A stretch of 64,000 nucleotides of DNA from Sepiola atlantica (Eukaryota > Mollusca > Cephalopoda > Sepiida > Sepiolidae), in NCBI GenBank assembly GCA_963556195.1, contig OY744551.1, forward strand, positions 7,900,754 through 7,964,753, given 5' to 3'. Of the stretch, positions 31,983-42,985 are shown one piece after another; the stretch's first letter is position 1, and every line of letters begins with the position of its first letter. The position numbers and the translations under genes were made by a program. The notes under the pieces are model-generated. The model saw nothing but the letters and a program-made list of their open reading frames with translations, searched no databases and was not told the DNA's origin.

Positions 31983-32240
31983 GGCGAGTTAGTCGTTTCG
32001 CAGTCAAAATGGCGGACAATGAACCGTCTGCTAATTTCCGAATTCACAAATGAGTAAGTAAACCCAAATACATTGTTTTATACTAATTTCAAATTTACCT
32101 TAAATTATTGTAAAGGAAACACAGTTGGGGAAATTAGTCCGAAACAATTTATTTGTGAATTCGGAAAAAAAATCAGAAATTAGCAGACGGTGCATTGTCC
32201 ACTATTTTGGCTGCGAAACGACTAAATCGCCCACTACTTT
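31983..32240. repeat. Palindrome, about 75-bp arms
   Basis: GGCGAGTTAGTCGTTTCGCA with GCAGACGG...GAATTCACAAAT at the left is inverted at 32145-32235. It directly abuts the previous palindrome. Sequence near 31180-31240 (ATGTTACCAAAGGCAAGAT) is inverted at 32310-32350, nesting both inside a larger arrangement. Confidence 0.85.
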
Positions 32241-32379
32241 TGTACTTAAGTAAAACAAAGAAAACTTTAAAATTAGTTTTAAAAAAATTACCCAGTGAGG
32301 TAGAATAGTAATTAATCTTGCCTTTGGTAACATTTATTTGTTGTATATTTGTTTCGGTGCTTATGCATATCAACCCTGA

Positions 32380-33361
32380 CATTGAAATATTTAAAGAATG
32401 TATAAACTTTATTATGTACTTGTTAGCTGAAAATAAGATTGTACCGAAAAAAATACGCAAATTCATCCAGTAGTTATTAAATTATAAGAAAAAGAAAGAA
32501 AAAAAATGATTTTACGTACATTTTGACATTTTTGTAAACAATGGAGACCCCAAACCCCGAAATCGTGAAAATATGAGTTATCGTCCTTGACCACTGGAAA
32601 ATCTAAGATACAAAATGGTGGAAATATCTACCGAGTGATAAAATCTTTTTTATTTATAATTAAATAAATACTGGATGAATTTGCATAATTTTTGGTGTAC
32701 AGTCTTTTTTTCATCTACCACGTAAGTACATAACACAGTTTATATATTTCTTTAGCTATTTAATTTTTAAAGGCGGTCTAACATGTCAGGGTTGATAAGC
32801 ATAAGCACCTTTGTTTCTTTCACCCCTTTTTTGTTTTGTTGGATGTTGTTAAAAATGCATTTTTTTTTTTTGGTGTAATCTGCAATAATACTCTTCATTT
32901 CTAAGCATGTCTTCGCGTTGTTCTTTTTGTCTGATCGCATTGTTTGGTCATAATTCTGGTACCTTTTTCGTTTAAAAAAACAAAACAAACAAAACGATTC
33001 GTTATATATTTCAACCGTATTTTTGCCCCATTTTACGGTTATGTTCTAGAATAGTTACCCCCCCCCCTCCGAGAAGTACTCTTTGTGTTTCGTTTTGCAA
33101 CACAAATGAGCCAGAACTTTATTTCGGCTGTAAAAAGTTTGATAAACTTTAACTTTCGCACCTAAGATGGCGGCAGAATATGACGTAAATGTGTCGTCTG
33201 CACTTTGCTGCCGGTATAAATATTAAAAACGTCCCCTTTTTAGCATTTCTTTTCTCTTAAACAAACCGGTTATAAAAATATGCTGTAAAAAAACGATTTT
33301 ATTATTTGAAAAAATGTGAAAATAGTTTTGAGTTGTAAATTTGTTATCTGAAAGAAAAAAA
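32380..33361. other. No gene; AT-rich DNA with shuffled cluster blocks
   Basis: GTCAGGGTTGATAAGCATAA (about 32785) is inverted near 32355-32380, and the 32880-32990 block resembles 29.98-30.07 kb. No coding region recognised. Confidence 0.5.
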
Positions 33362-34357
33362 GGCACATGTTCGTCTTTAACCACTGTCCGTTTTTCACAA
33401 CTTTTTACTGACCATTTTTCTTTTCTTTTTTCGGTGTACACTTATTTATCAGGCTGCTAGAGAATTCCGGCGTTTTTGGAAAAAATTTTCAAATATTTTA
33501 CATTTTAGGAGGGGGGATCAGTTTCCAATGTTAATTCAACGTAGACTGATCCCCCTCTTTTTGACCATCTCATTTTTTTTTTAAATCCTTTTCGGTGTAC
33601 AATTACCTATCATGTCAGTAGAGAATTCCGGGGGTTTTGGAAAGAAATTTTTTAAAACTATGATTTTAAGATGGGGGATTAGTTTTCAATGTAAATTCAA
33701 CGTGTACTGATCCCCCTCTTTTTAACCATCTCAAATTTTAAAAATTATTCTTCTGCTTACAATTACCTATCATGTCGCGAGAGAATTCCGGGGTTTTTGG
33801 AAATAAATTTTTAAAAATTGAGATTTTAAGACGGGGAATCAGTCTTGTTCGTCTTTTACCATAGTTCGTTTTTCACAACTTTTTACGTCTTAAAATCTCA
33901 TTTTTTAAAAATTTCTTTCCAAAATCTCCGGAATTCTCTCGCGACATGATAGGTAATTGTAAGCAAAAGAATAATTTTTAAAATTTGAGATGGTTAAAAA
34001 GAGGGGGATCAGTCCACGTTGAATTTACATTGAAAACTAATCCCCCATCTTAAAATCATAGTTTTTAAAAATTTCTTTCCAAAACCCCCGGAATTCTCTA
34101 CTGACATGATAGATAATTGTACACCGAAAAGGATTTTTTTTTAAATTGAGATGGTCAAAAAGAGGGGGATCAGTCTACGTTGAATTAACATTGGAAACTG
34201 ATCCCCCCTCCTAAAATGTAAAATATTTGAAAAAAATTTCCAAAAACGCCGGAATTCTCTAGCAGCCTGATAGATAAGTGTACACCGAAAAAAGAAAAGA
34301 AAAATGGTCAGTAAAAAGTTGTGAAAAACGGACAGTGGTTAAAGACGAACATGTGCC
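33362..34357. repeat. Near-perfect 1-kb palindrome
   Basis: Arms 33362-33832 and 33887-34357 are both 471 bp, symmetric about 33859.5, with a 54-bp spacer. Equal arm length implies almost no indels. Each arm holds about three tandem modules containing AGAGAATTCCGG, then a GGGGGATCAG-type block, then ACCATCTCA. The spacer itself repeats the arm tip (TTCGTCTTTTACCATAGTTC). Identical short frames arise on opposite strands and are not genes. Confidence 0.92.
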
Positions 34358-34412
34358 GAAAAAAAACAAAAACTTAGCTAACTTATGTGAAAACAAAATT
34401 AAATTACTGTTA

Positions 34413-34838
34413 CATGATGAACGGCAGCACTTTTATCCGCCGCCCACCGCCGCCCAGCCCCCGACGCCAGCATTTTGGTTCACGTGACTCAATCGTAGTC
34501 ACTTATAAACAGAATATTCTTTGTTATTAACACTTAGCATATATCCCCCAATACATTTTTTTTTGTTTATTAATTATTTACCTTACGAAATAGAATTAAG
34601 ATTGATGGCTGGGCGGCAGTGGGCGGCGGTGGGCAAAAATCCATCAATCTTCATTCTATTTCGTAAGGTAAATAATTAATAAACAAAAAATGTATTGGGG
34701 GGGGGGGATATATGCTAAGTGTTAATAACGAAGAATATTCTGTTTATAAGTGACTATGATTGAGTCACGTGAGCCAAAATGCTGGCGCCGGGGGCTGGGC
34801 GGCGGTGGGCGGGAGGTAAAAGTGCCACCCTATGATGA
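34413..34838. repeat. Second palindrome, GC-rich tips
   Basis: Arms 34413-34608 and 34641-34838 mirror each other, including the CCGCCGCCCACCGCCGCCC tips and ACCTTACGAAATAGAAT near the centre. The 32-bp spacer is GGGCGG-rich and itself resembles the arm tips. Confidence 0.9.
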
Positions 34839-34905
34839 ATATTTTAGTAATATATAAATAACGAGTGCGAACATGAGCGAACCGTAAATTTTTCTTCCGG
34901 GTATT

Positions 34906-35742
34906 TTTTTTTTACTGTCTTACCCGGCGCAGTTTGCCGCCTAAAAAAGTTCAAATTCTACTTTTTTGTGTGCAAATACATTTAAACAGCGTAAAAAAAC
35001 TATCCGCAAAGAAGGAATTAATTTTTTTTTTTTTTTTTTAAATATTTAAGATTTTAGAGTGGGGAATCACTTTCCTTTTTAAATTTAACGTAAAATGAGC
35101 ACCCATTTCCTGGGCACTTAGCGTAAAACGGGACATGTAACAGACTTGTTTTTAATTTTTTTTTGGGGGGGGGGGGGTAAAAATAAAAACACGTAAAATT
35201 TAGCCAATTAATTTTTTTTTTTTTTGAGGGGGGGTTAGAGTTTAGGGGTAGCGGTTAGGGTTAGAATTTATTAAATAAGTAGCCCCCCAAATAATTGGCT
35301 AAATTTCTACGTATTTTTATTAAGTAAACAAAAAAAAAATTTCCCCACAGAATCTAAATTGCCTAAATCTCTACGTTTTAATGGAATAAATACCCCCACC
35401 CCCCAAAAAAAACGAAATTGCCTAAATCTCTACGTTTTAATGAAATAAATACCCCACACACCAAAAAAAAAACGAAATTAGCTAAATTTTTACGCATTTT
35501 ATTAAAAAAGTCGATTACATGTCTCGTTTTACGCTAAGTGGCCAAGAAATGAGTGCTCATTTTACGTTAAATTTATAAAGGAAAGTGATTCCCCAAATCT
35601 AAAATCTTAAATATTTATTTATTTTTTAAAATTCCTTCTTTGCGGATAGTTTTTTTTTTACGCTGTTTAAATGTATTTGCACAAAAAAAGTAGAATTTAA
35701 ACTTTTTTAGGGGGTAAACTGCGCTGGGTAAGATAGTAAAAA
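34906..35742. repeat. Third palindrome
   Basis: Outer blocks (TACCCGGCGCAGTTTGCCGC against GTAAACTGCGCTGGGTA) and inner blocks (TTAACGTAAAATGAGCACCC against GTGCTCATTTTACGTTAA) are mirrored about 35324. The centre contains AAATTGCCTAAATCTCTACG tandem modules and a G-run. Confidence 0.88.
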
Positions 35743-36106
35743 TTTACCATTTTCCCGTTATTTTGAACGGGAAGTGTACACTAGTAATAATGGTATATTC
35801 CTATTTCAGTCACCTAAAATGATCTCGTGCGAAACGTTAATTCGAGCCAGAAATCACTTTCTAACCAACAATTTAAAGACTTCCAAATCACATTCCAATT
35901 TCCCACGGACACGGTCAACATATTTATTTTCAGTAATATTTTTGGTAAAAATACTATTTCAGTCACGTAAATTATGTAAAATGAGATGGATTTCAACATT
36001 ACTCGCAAACAACTTATGTTTACTTAGACCATGTTTTAGAAAAAGAAAACTTCACCCTCTCTTACTCTGTTCTTTGACCCTCAAAGAGTAATGTCTCCAA
36101 AGAGCA

Positions 36107-36210
36107 ATGTATTTTATAAATAATTACCCTACCCTTAGAATTATATTTGACAACTTTATTCGGCATTAAATTACGCACAGATGGTTGATATGCTGTAGAC
36201 TAACAGTTTT
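36107..36210 (+). repeat. Dispersed repeat shared with 49.7 kb
   Basis: TTATTCGGCATTAAAT, ACGC and AGATGGTTGA are shared with 49700-49800 in the same orientation. Confidence 0.7.
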
Positions 36211-36274
36211 TAGGCGTAGGGGGTTATTTACTTTGGTAACTGTTACTATTGACAACATAAATTATTTTAATGAA

Positions 36275-36350
36275 CCGGTCGGCATACCCCGATAGGGGCG
36301 CCCCAAGCGATCGACAATAAACCACCTCATTCCAACAAAGCCGGGACTCG
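36275..36350 (-). mobile_element. U2-SINE body fragment
   Basis: Plus-strand text GTCGGCATACCCCGATAGGG then GCGCCCC...CAATAAACCACC is a diverged minus-oriented piece of the U2-SINE body. Head and tail are not seen. Confidence 0.6.
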
Positions 36351-36764
36351 TGGTTCCAGTCAACCCGAGGTCGCCAGAATGTCGCTAGACCATTATCAAC
36401 TTGTAGTGAGTGACACGCTTTTGCCTTCATATTCTAACATCCGGTTCTCATTATGATCAACGGAAGTCATTTTTTAAGACTTGTGCTATTTTTAGCATCA
36501 GTCTACGTAAGTAGCCATTTTGCTAAAAATAAAGTATTTGGGTTAATATTAAATTTAGGGGAATCCTTAAACAACAAAAATAACTCTCGGCACTATTCTA
36601 AAACATCTTATATTCCATTCTATAATATCGAGTAATGTGTATGTATTTGTAAATATATATCCGTCCAGTCACACAAGTCTGCCCGACTAATAAAGGGAGG
36701 GAGAATGTAAATCTATTTCCATAATGAGACGTTTTCTTTCTTTAATTTTCTGCTTTCTATACAG

Positions 36765-36890
36765 ATTTTTCTTTTTTTTCTTTATTTTCTTTTTTCTTTT
36801 TCTTTTTTTTTCCTTTTCTTTTCTTTTCCTTTCCTTTTCTTTTCTTTTCCTTTCCTTTTCTTTTCTTTTTTTCTTCGTTCCTTTTCTTCT
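36765..36890 (+). repeat. T/C-rich (TTTTCC)n tract
   Basis: Pyrimidine tract directly before the tRNA-derived SINE. Confidence 0.9.
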
Positions 36891-36892
36891 TT

Positions 36893-37030
36893 CTGGCTAA
36901 TTGATTAACGACGCGGACTGAGGACCTAGGTGTGCCGGGTTCGAATCCAGTTCGTTCCACATAAACACTTTCATCAAAAGCCACACCTGACATTGTGTCT
37001 AACCTCCCGCAGAGGAGGTAAATAAAATGA
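36893..37030 (+). mobile_element. tRNA-derived SINE
   Basis: A-box-like TGGCTAATTGATTAACGACG and B box GGGTTCGAATCC at tRNA spacing. Then comes a unique part (AACACTTTCATCAAAAGCCA), then a tail with a small hairpin ACCTCC...GGAGGT and GTAAATAAA. The copy at 46915-47026 is the same family in reverse. Confidence 0.85.
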
Positions 37031-37039
37031 TAGTAATCA

Positions 37040-37270
37040 TACACAAAAAAAATTCAAAAAAATTAAAATGGTCAAAAAGAGGGGGATCGGTTTACGTTAC
37101 ATTTATATAGGAAACTGATCCCCCCTCTTAAAATCTAAAAAAAAATTTCTAATTTTCCAAAAAACACAGAATTTTTTAGCTACCTGATAGGTAATTCTAC
37201 ACAGAAAAAAATAATAAAATTTGGCCAGTAAAAAGTTAGGAAAAACGGGTTGTGGACAATTACAAAAAAA
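37040..37270 (+). repeat. Palindrome-cluster module
   Basis: Contains AAAATGGTCAAAAAGAGGGG, GATCGG and GATCCCCCCTCTTAAAATCT, matching modules in the 33.4-34.4 kb palindrome and 31.4-31.6 kb. A detached copy. Confidence 0.7.
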
Positions 37271-37548
37271 CACCAACGTTTAATAATAATAATAATAATA
37301 AAATTAACTTTTTACGAAATTAATATGCAAATTAATTAACCTTGCGAATGTTATAACATATGCATAAGCAGTATATAAAAAGATGGCGCGTCTATGACAG
37401 CTAATTAAAACAAATATATTTTTCAAACATAACTCAATCCCAAAACTAAGTTATATTTTAGCATGCATTATGTGTTTAAAGTATATCAATGAAAACTCTT
37501 TTTAGAGAAACACAGATTTTTTGTATAATTATAGATAACATTCCATGA

Positions 37549-38315
37549 AAAATGCCAGTACACTGAAATCATATGCCCTTAATAGGGTTAAGATGAAAAT
37601 TCATATACACTAAATGTACAAAAGCAAGGAAATTCCCAAATTTTTACACTTTTATTGTCATTAAGGGTATGCGAGCACAACAGGGCTATGTATTTTACTA
37701 GTAGGAATTTTTCTTCAGCGCACCTCACTCTTCATCCACTCATGCATAGAGATTTATACTGTAGTGATGTGATAATGAAATGGTTTGGTTGATATGTAGT
37801 CATACCCTTAATGACAATAAAAGTGTACAAATTAGGGAATTTCCTTGCTTTTGTACATTTAGTGTATATGAATTTTCATCTTAACCCTATTAAGGCCATA
37901 TGATTTCAGTATACTGGCATTTTTCATGGAATGTCACTTCTTTTGTAAAGGCTATGCCTCAATACAATGCCTTCTCATAACTGATATTGTTGGTAGTTGT
38001 ACTAATCAATGTATATGGTAAACTGAAATTAAAATGCCATCAACTAAACACTAGAACCTCTATCTCTGCCAAAAATCAGCTGAATCCATCAAATAATTGA
38101 TGAAATACAGGGTGGCACATACGTACGTACGTACGTACAAACAGATAACATTATTTCATGATTGAACTTTCTGGATCTCTGGGTTTCCTTGACTAATGAT
38201 GCTGAAATTCTACACACTTATAGAACCTATCAAATAAAAATTTTGTGTAAAGTTTTAACTAATTTGGTTTATTGGTTTTTGAGTTATGATTGACGAAAGA
38301 AATGAGATTTCCAAC
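37549..38315 (+). repeat. Dispersed foldback repeat, copy 2 (left part)
   Basis: A fuller copy of the 2.87-3.6 kb repeat. Inverted arms at about 37549-37675 and 37799-37933 surround a 120-bp loop. It is interrupted at 38315 by the LTR retrotransposon and resumes at 42918. Confidence 0.88.
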
Positions 38316-38514
38316 TGTTGTGAAGTTGTCCACAGTAAATAATAAATAAAGGAAGTCAAGTCGAGGGTTGGTTTAACAAGTGTATTAACAAAGTAAGAAA
38401 CTGACTAGCTCTTGGCTAGACAGTTACAAGACTGTGCTTTGTCTTCTGGTGACTCGCACTATTTATAGTGACAACCGGTGTAGTTTCTCCTGTGTAAGAA
38501 CGGCCGGTGTAACA
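38316..38514 (-). repeat. 3' LTR (199 bp)
   Basis: Begins TGTTGTGAAG and ends GGTGTAACA in plus orientation. Against the other LTR I count four substitutions and one 8-bp indel over about 191 comparable bases, so the insertion is moderately young. Confidence 0.92.
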
Positions 38515-40289
38515 TCCCCCTTTGAAAATATTCCCTCTGGGGATTAAGAACGTTTTTGTTGTTTTTTCCGTTCGTGCTTATGATAAATTCGTCCACCTCT
38601 ACCTTACTCTTAATTTCATCAAGCGTGACTGGAAGTTCTCTTATTATATCACATAACGTATTTTTTACTTCAGCTTCCGCTTGAATGGCTGCTATCACCA
38701 TATCCTCCAATGGTTCTGTCTGCTTAGGTATCAACCTTGATAACCCGTCTGCATGACCAAATTTCTTAGATGGTACATACTCCATTTGAAAATTGTAGTT
38801 AAGAAGAATGGTACCCCATCTTTAGAGTTTATTCGCAGTGTGTTGTGGTAGTCCCTTTTTCGATCCGGAAATCGTTAATAAGGGTTTGTGGTCTGTTTGT
38901 AACAGATATTGTCTACCGTGCAGGAGACGATGAAATTTCTTTACCGCGAATATAATGCTTAGAGCCGCTTTCTCAATTTGAGAGTAGTTTTTTTCGGCTG
39001 GTAGAAGTGTTCGGGATGCATGGGCTATGGGTTTTAATTTTCCATCATCCATTTTGTGCAATATGCATGTTCCTATGCCATAGTTGCTGGCATCGCTTGC
39101 AACTACAGTATCGCGCTTGGGATTATAATGTGCCAGAAACAAGTCAGACGTTAAGATATCTTTAATTTTCTGAAACGCTTCTTCGAACTCTTGCGTCCAG
39201 ACCCATTTTTGGTCCTTTAACAGTTCATTTAAGGGTGATCTTAGTTTATGCATGTTTGGTACGAACACATTGTAGTAATTCGCCAACCCTAAAAAACTTT
39301 GTACAGACGCAATATTTTCTGGAGCAGGCATGTTCCGTATCGCCATTGCCCTATCTGGGTCTGGCCTTCTTCCTTGCTCATCGATGATTTGTCCTAAGTA
39401 TTTTATTTTTTCCATGAAAAAAAGTACATTTCTCATCTTTGATTTTAAACCCATAATCCTGGATTTTTTTTGAATATTTGGTTTACATGAGTCTTGTTGT
39501 TCTTTGCTAACGCTGTTTATTAACACATCGTCCAGGTACCCTACTGTGAAATCCATCCCATTTAACATCATGTCCATAATTTGTTGAAAAATCGCAGGGG
39601 CGACCTTTACTCCAAAAGGAAGTCGGTTAAATTTGTATAATCCCTTATGGGTATTGATGCATAGCAGTTTTGAACACTCTTCATCGACAGGTATTTGAAG
39701 ATAAGCGTCGCTGAGGTCGATTTTAGAAAAATATTTTCCTCCACTCAGTTTCGCAAATATTTCTTCAGGGCTTGGAAGAGGGTAATGGTGATCTTTTAAT
39801 GCCTTGTTCAAGCCTGTGAAAAAATCGGCACAAACCCGAATCTCCTTGTTCTTTTTCTTAACATAAACTGTAGGTGAAGCCCACTCACTGTGATCAATTT
39901 TTGAAATGACAGCCATGTTCTCGAGTCTTTCTAATTCACCGTCTATTTGCTCTATAGCGGCGTATTGAACATTTCTTTTCTTTCTGAACACAGGTAGTTC
40001 ATTTGTTTTAACTTCAAACTTTGCTACCGCTTTTGTACACCTTCCAAGACCGCCTGAAAATACGTCTGGAAAATTTTCTTTTAATTCCCTCTTGAGTTTT
40101 TCTGCCTCCACATTCGAATCCTCAACCTTTTGGCAAAAGGAGCTTAAAGGCAGATCCCATAGGCGAAACTTTTCAATCAGATCAGTTCCAAAAAGGTTAT
40201 TAGATTTTCGCATAACAAAAATTTTGGCTTTTACGGTCTTATTCTGGAAAGAAATATTCGTCAATAATTCCCCTTCAAAGGTTATTTTT
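38459..40289 (-). pseudogene. pol: pol: reverse transcriptase and RNase H, integrase missing
   Basis: Counting from the Met at 40264, the reverse transcriptase motifs are KIDLSDAYLQI (Asp183), FNRLPFGVKVAPAIF and YLDD (243-246). RNase H shows ASDASNYGIG (Asp391), the Glu at 431 and TDHKPLL (Asp458), all catalytic acids present. An in-frame TAA at 38822-38824 breaks the frame where relatives read through. The same frame continues with VPSKKFGHADGLSRL and then runs into the polypurine tract. The HHCC and integrase core that normally follow are absent, so the element could not integrate by itself. The upstream junction with protease is frameshifted. Confidence 0.9.
38515..38525 (-). promoter_or_regulatory. 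Polypurine tract
   Basis: The minus strand reads CAAAGGGGGA immediately before the LTR TGTTAC end, the expected site for plus-strand priming. Confidence 0.85.
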
Positions 40290-40296
40290 TCACCTG

Positions 40297-40410
40297 ACGC
40301 TTCTCGGCGTTTTTTGTGATTTGATCATAGTGGGTCTCCCAAGCTTCTTCCATGTCTGTACATTAATGATGGAAATGTCAGACCCACTATCAAGCTGTAG
40401 TCTTACTTTT
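40297..40410 (-). pseudogene. Aspartic protease fragment
   Basis: The minus strand encodes LQLDSGSDISIINVQTW with the DSG active-site triad, then a stop (TGA, complement at 40290-40292) before the RT frame opens. An A8 run upstream (about 40410-40417) is where the frame changes relative to gag; that could be a -1 shift site or simple decay. Confidence 0.75.
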
Positions 40411-40459
40411 TTTTAAGCATTTTGACCTGTACATATTTCCGGATATTTTGTTCTTCAGG

Positions 40460-41593
40460 TTAAATTTTTGTCAGTTTAATGGCTGTCTTTCTACCAGATT
40501 TTTTTCTACAACGTGATGCCTTATGTCCTTTCTGGTGGCAGTTGTCACATTGTTTGAATATGTAGGGACACTCATTGTACCAATGGTTATCTCCATACCT
40601 CCAACATGGTCCAAGTGGATCTTTTCCATGTTTTTTTCTCTGGTTATTCATTGAAGTCAATTTTTTCTTCTGATGGATTTTTTTAATGTGCGACACCCCG
40701 TTTTCCTCTATGTCACGACTGTCCTGTTTCAACGCAACAAGACGTTCAGTCTTCCGCTAAGTTTTGTATTGTTAGACATGGCTCATTTTCGAGTTTATTT
40801 AAAACACGACGTCTGATTTCAGAGTCTTTATTTAAGACCAGACCTTGCAAGAATATTAAACATTTAAAATTATCCGATGATAATTCCTCTAATTTAAAAT
40901 CGTCGCAAAGTTTATTTACTATACTTGCATATGTAATGTAGTCGTCTTCCTCTCTTCTAGTGACATTCATACACTTATATCTCCTGTGGAAAAGAGAAGT
41001 TTTGTAGAAAACAGTTCTGTTAGTAAAGTAACTGCCTCCTGGAAGTTCAACTCACTGGTCTTTTTTGGAAGGATAAAATTCACGAACTTTGTATGCTCGG
41101 CAGCTCCTAATTTTCTTAGCAAAAATCTAACTTTTTTAGAGTCTGTCCATGTACTGCAGTCCGATACAAAAATATCGTCATATCTTCTATAGAAGTGAGC
41201 AAAAGTGACATCGTCTTCTGGATTATAATTGAAAATTTCGATAGTGCTCCACACAGCCGTCTGGGAGAATGCATTATGATTCTCGTTTGCTTTCGTTAAC
41301 TGTGTTGCCTCCAGAAATTTTCTCTGTTCCTCTTCGAAGTGTTTCTGCTGTTGTAGCAGTTTTTCTTGGAATCTTTCTTCTCGTGTTGTCGCCAGCTCTT
41401 TTTGTTCAGCATGCATTTTTCTTTGGGCTTTTTGCTGTTCAAACAACTCTCTTTTAAATTTCTCCTCAATTTCAACTTGTTTTCTTTGAAGTTCCATTTG
41501 TTGTTCAACTTGCTGTCTTTGTAACGCAACATTTTGTTCCGTTTGGAATTTAAGTAATTGAAAAAGAGAATCTTTGAATTCAGTGTCCATCAT
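40460..41593 (-). pseudogene. gag: gag with zinc knuckle, two frameshifts
   Basis: The N-terminal part (41593-40967) is Gln/Glu/Lys-rich and likely coiled coil, followed by capsid-like sequence with NPEDDVTFAHFYRRYDDIF and ATKF/FILPKK-type blocks. The second segment (40970-40746, NVTRREEDDYITYASIVNKL) and the third (40732-40460) are in other frames. The third holds a canonical CCHC knuckle, CDNCHQKGHKASRC, preceded by a degenerate one (CWRYGDNHWYNEC). Nucleic-acid-binding structural protein in family terms; not functional as it stands. Confidence 0.85.
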
Positions 41594-42340
41594 TCACGAA
41601 TTCAAGTTATGCACCACACAATTTACACTTGTAAAAATAAATCAGTTTTCCCCACAACGTTCTTAATATAATTAGTTTGCTCAACTAATACACAAAACAA
41701 GAAATATATTATTCCTTAATAAAAAAAATTCAATCCCAGTTCTTTTGTTTGAAAAACAAAACTAAGAAAATTTTTTATTTTTTATTTTTATGTATATGTG
41801 TACGTATTTTGACAAAACTTATAACGCTATAAGCCTAATAAGACTAGTTTTATGGGAAATCTTTTTAACCCCTTTTCATTTTGCAAAAATGCGACTTGCT
41901 TATTTAACAGTTCTTTGTTAGAAGCACAAATGACTTACGCGAATATATATTTTACTGTCCGTCCTTTGCTCTCGACAATTCTGTGGTAGACCGTTTTAAT
42001 AAATAGTCAATCCGGATTTTGCTCAAATATCAGATGTTGTCCTAATAATAACGACAAACTTACACAATATCTGTAATAATTGACGCGGATAACATTTATC
42101 TTAACGAGTCAGTGAAACTTGAAGAGAAAAAAAATAAAGGTATCAGTGTATTCAATTATTTCAATAATTGAAAATGTCTTTCGCGTTTTTTAGTTTTCGA
42201 TTTTTGGTAGCAAGTTTTGAGTTTTTTTGTTTTTTTCGCTTAACTACTCAGTAGTTAATTTGCTGTTAATCCTTGCGAATCGAAATATCTGACTAAGATG
42301 GGGTTTTTTTTCCCGTGAAGATCTTGCGAATCACTTTGGG

Positions 42341-42343
<3 letters not shown>

Positions 42344-42375
<32 letters not shown>
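42344..42375 (+). repeat. Poly-T run of 32 in element leader
   Basis: On the element's own strand this is poly-A shortly after the primer-binding site. Confidence 0.85.
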
Positions 42376-42393
42376 CAGTGAAATCGTTTCGAT

Positions 42394-42405
42394 TCCTCGT
42401 CGCCA
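42394..42405 (-). promoter_or_regulatory. Primer-binding site, tRNA-Ser type
   Basis: The minus strand reads TGGCGACGAGGA three bases inside the 5' LTR. This is complementary to the 3' end (with CCA) of typical animal tRNA-Ser(GCU), from general knowledge of that tRNA. Confidence 0.75.
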
Positions 42406-42408
42406 ATC

Positions 42409-42917
42409 TGTTGTGAAGTTGCCCACAGTAAATAATAAATAAAGGAAGTCAAGTAGAGGGTTGGTTTAACAAGTGTATTAAGAAAGTGACTAGCTCTTGG
42501 CTAGACAGTTACAAGACTGGGTATTTATCTACTCCCCACAGAGTAAAATGTGACACAAGGTCGGAAAGTGGGTTTTTGATAAGTCAGCACTCTAGAGGAA
42601 GAGCACCTATTACCTTTAAAAATTGCCTGGCCAGCCCCGTCGGCATTCCCCGGTAGGGGCGCCTCAGATAGTAAGCAATAAACTTACTCCTCCCCAAAGA
42701 GGGGAGGCAAAGCCCGGGAGGGTGGACCTCCTAGAACTGCACAGGACCAGTCTCGTGCAGTGTCCATCGGAACAGATACTACAATTTGATCTTGGCCAAA
42801 AGGCCAAGAAAGCGACTGAACGACAGTTACAAGACTGTGCTTTGTCTTCTGGTGACTCGCACTATTTATAGTGACAACCGGTGTTGTTTCTCCTGTGTAA
42901 GAACGGCCGGTGTAACA
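42409..42917 (-). repeat. 5' LTR, split by a U2-SINE
   Basis: Same sequence as the 3' LTR. After removing the 302-bp insertion (42520-42821) and one 16-bp duplication it is 191 bp long. Confidence 0.92.
42520..42821 (-). mobile_element. U2 snRNA-headed SINE with target-site duplication
   Basis: Exact 16-bp duplication GACAGTTACAAGACTG at 42504-42519 and 42822-42837. On the minus strand the insert opens with five bases, then GTCGCTTTCTTGGCC, TTTTGGCCAAGATC and a TGTAGTATCTGTTCC block, matching U2 from its first nucleotides. The body is shared with 28.2, 28.6 and 20.1 kb, and it ends AGTAGATAAATACC. The long duplication and intact 5' end indicate LINE-mediated retroposition. Confidence 0.92.
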
Positions 42918-42985
42918 CCAGCATAGGCCGTTTTTGAAGTCTATTAAGGGATAGAGCGCTCTCGCCCCTCCCTTGATATATATAT
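42918..42985 (+). repeat. Dispersed foldback repeat, copy 2 (right part)
   Basis: Resumes with CCAGCATAGGCC and continues to TCTATTAAGGGATAGAGCGC, as at 3554-3600, then meets (TA)n. Confidence 0.85.

Larger units (their letters stand above)
38316..42917 (-). mobile_element. Ty3/Gypsy-type LTR retrotransposon, defective
   Basis: Minus-strand element with two LTRs (TG...CA ends), a primer-binding site, gag, protease, RT-RNase H and a polypurine tract in Ty3/Gypsy order. No integrase domain is found between RNase H and the polypurine tract. Flanking duplication CCAAC (38311-38315) / CCAGC (42918-42922), 5 bp with one mismatch; the uninterrupted site is at 3554-3558. gag and pol are frameshifted. 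Peptide style resembles the K02A2.6-like elements of invertebrates, by inference. Confidence 0.92.

Noticed and set aside
33223..34487. Two identical short proteins on opposite strands (33441 minus and 34278 plus)
   Set aside because: They are the mirrored arms of the 1-kb palindrome; AT-rich frames without domain features.
35774..36091. Plus-strand open frame of 105 codons
   Set aside because: Basic/serine-rich text from AT-rich DNA next to the palindromes, without homology that I recognise.
40400..40420. Programmed -1 frameshift site (A8 run) between gag and pol
   Set aside because: An in-frame stop lies upstream of the run and other frame breaks are present, so simple decay explains it equally well.
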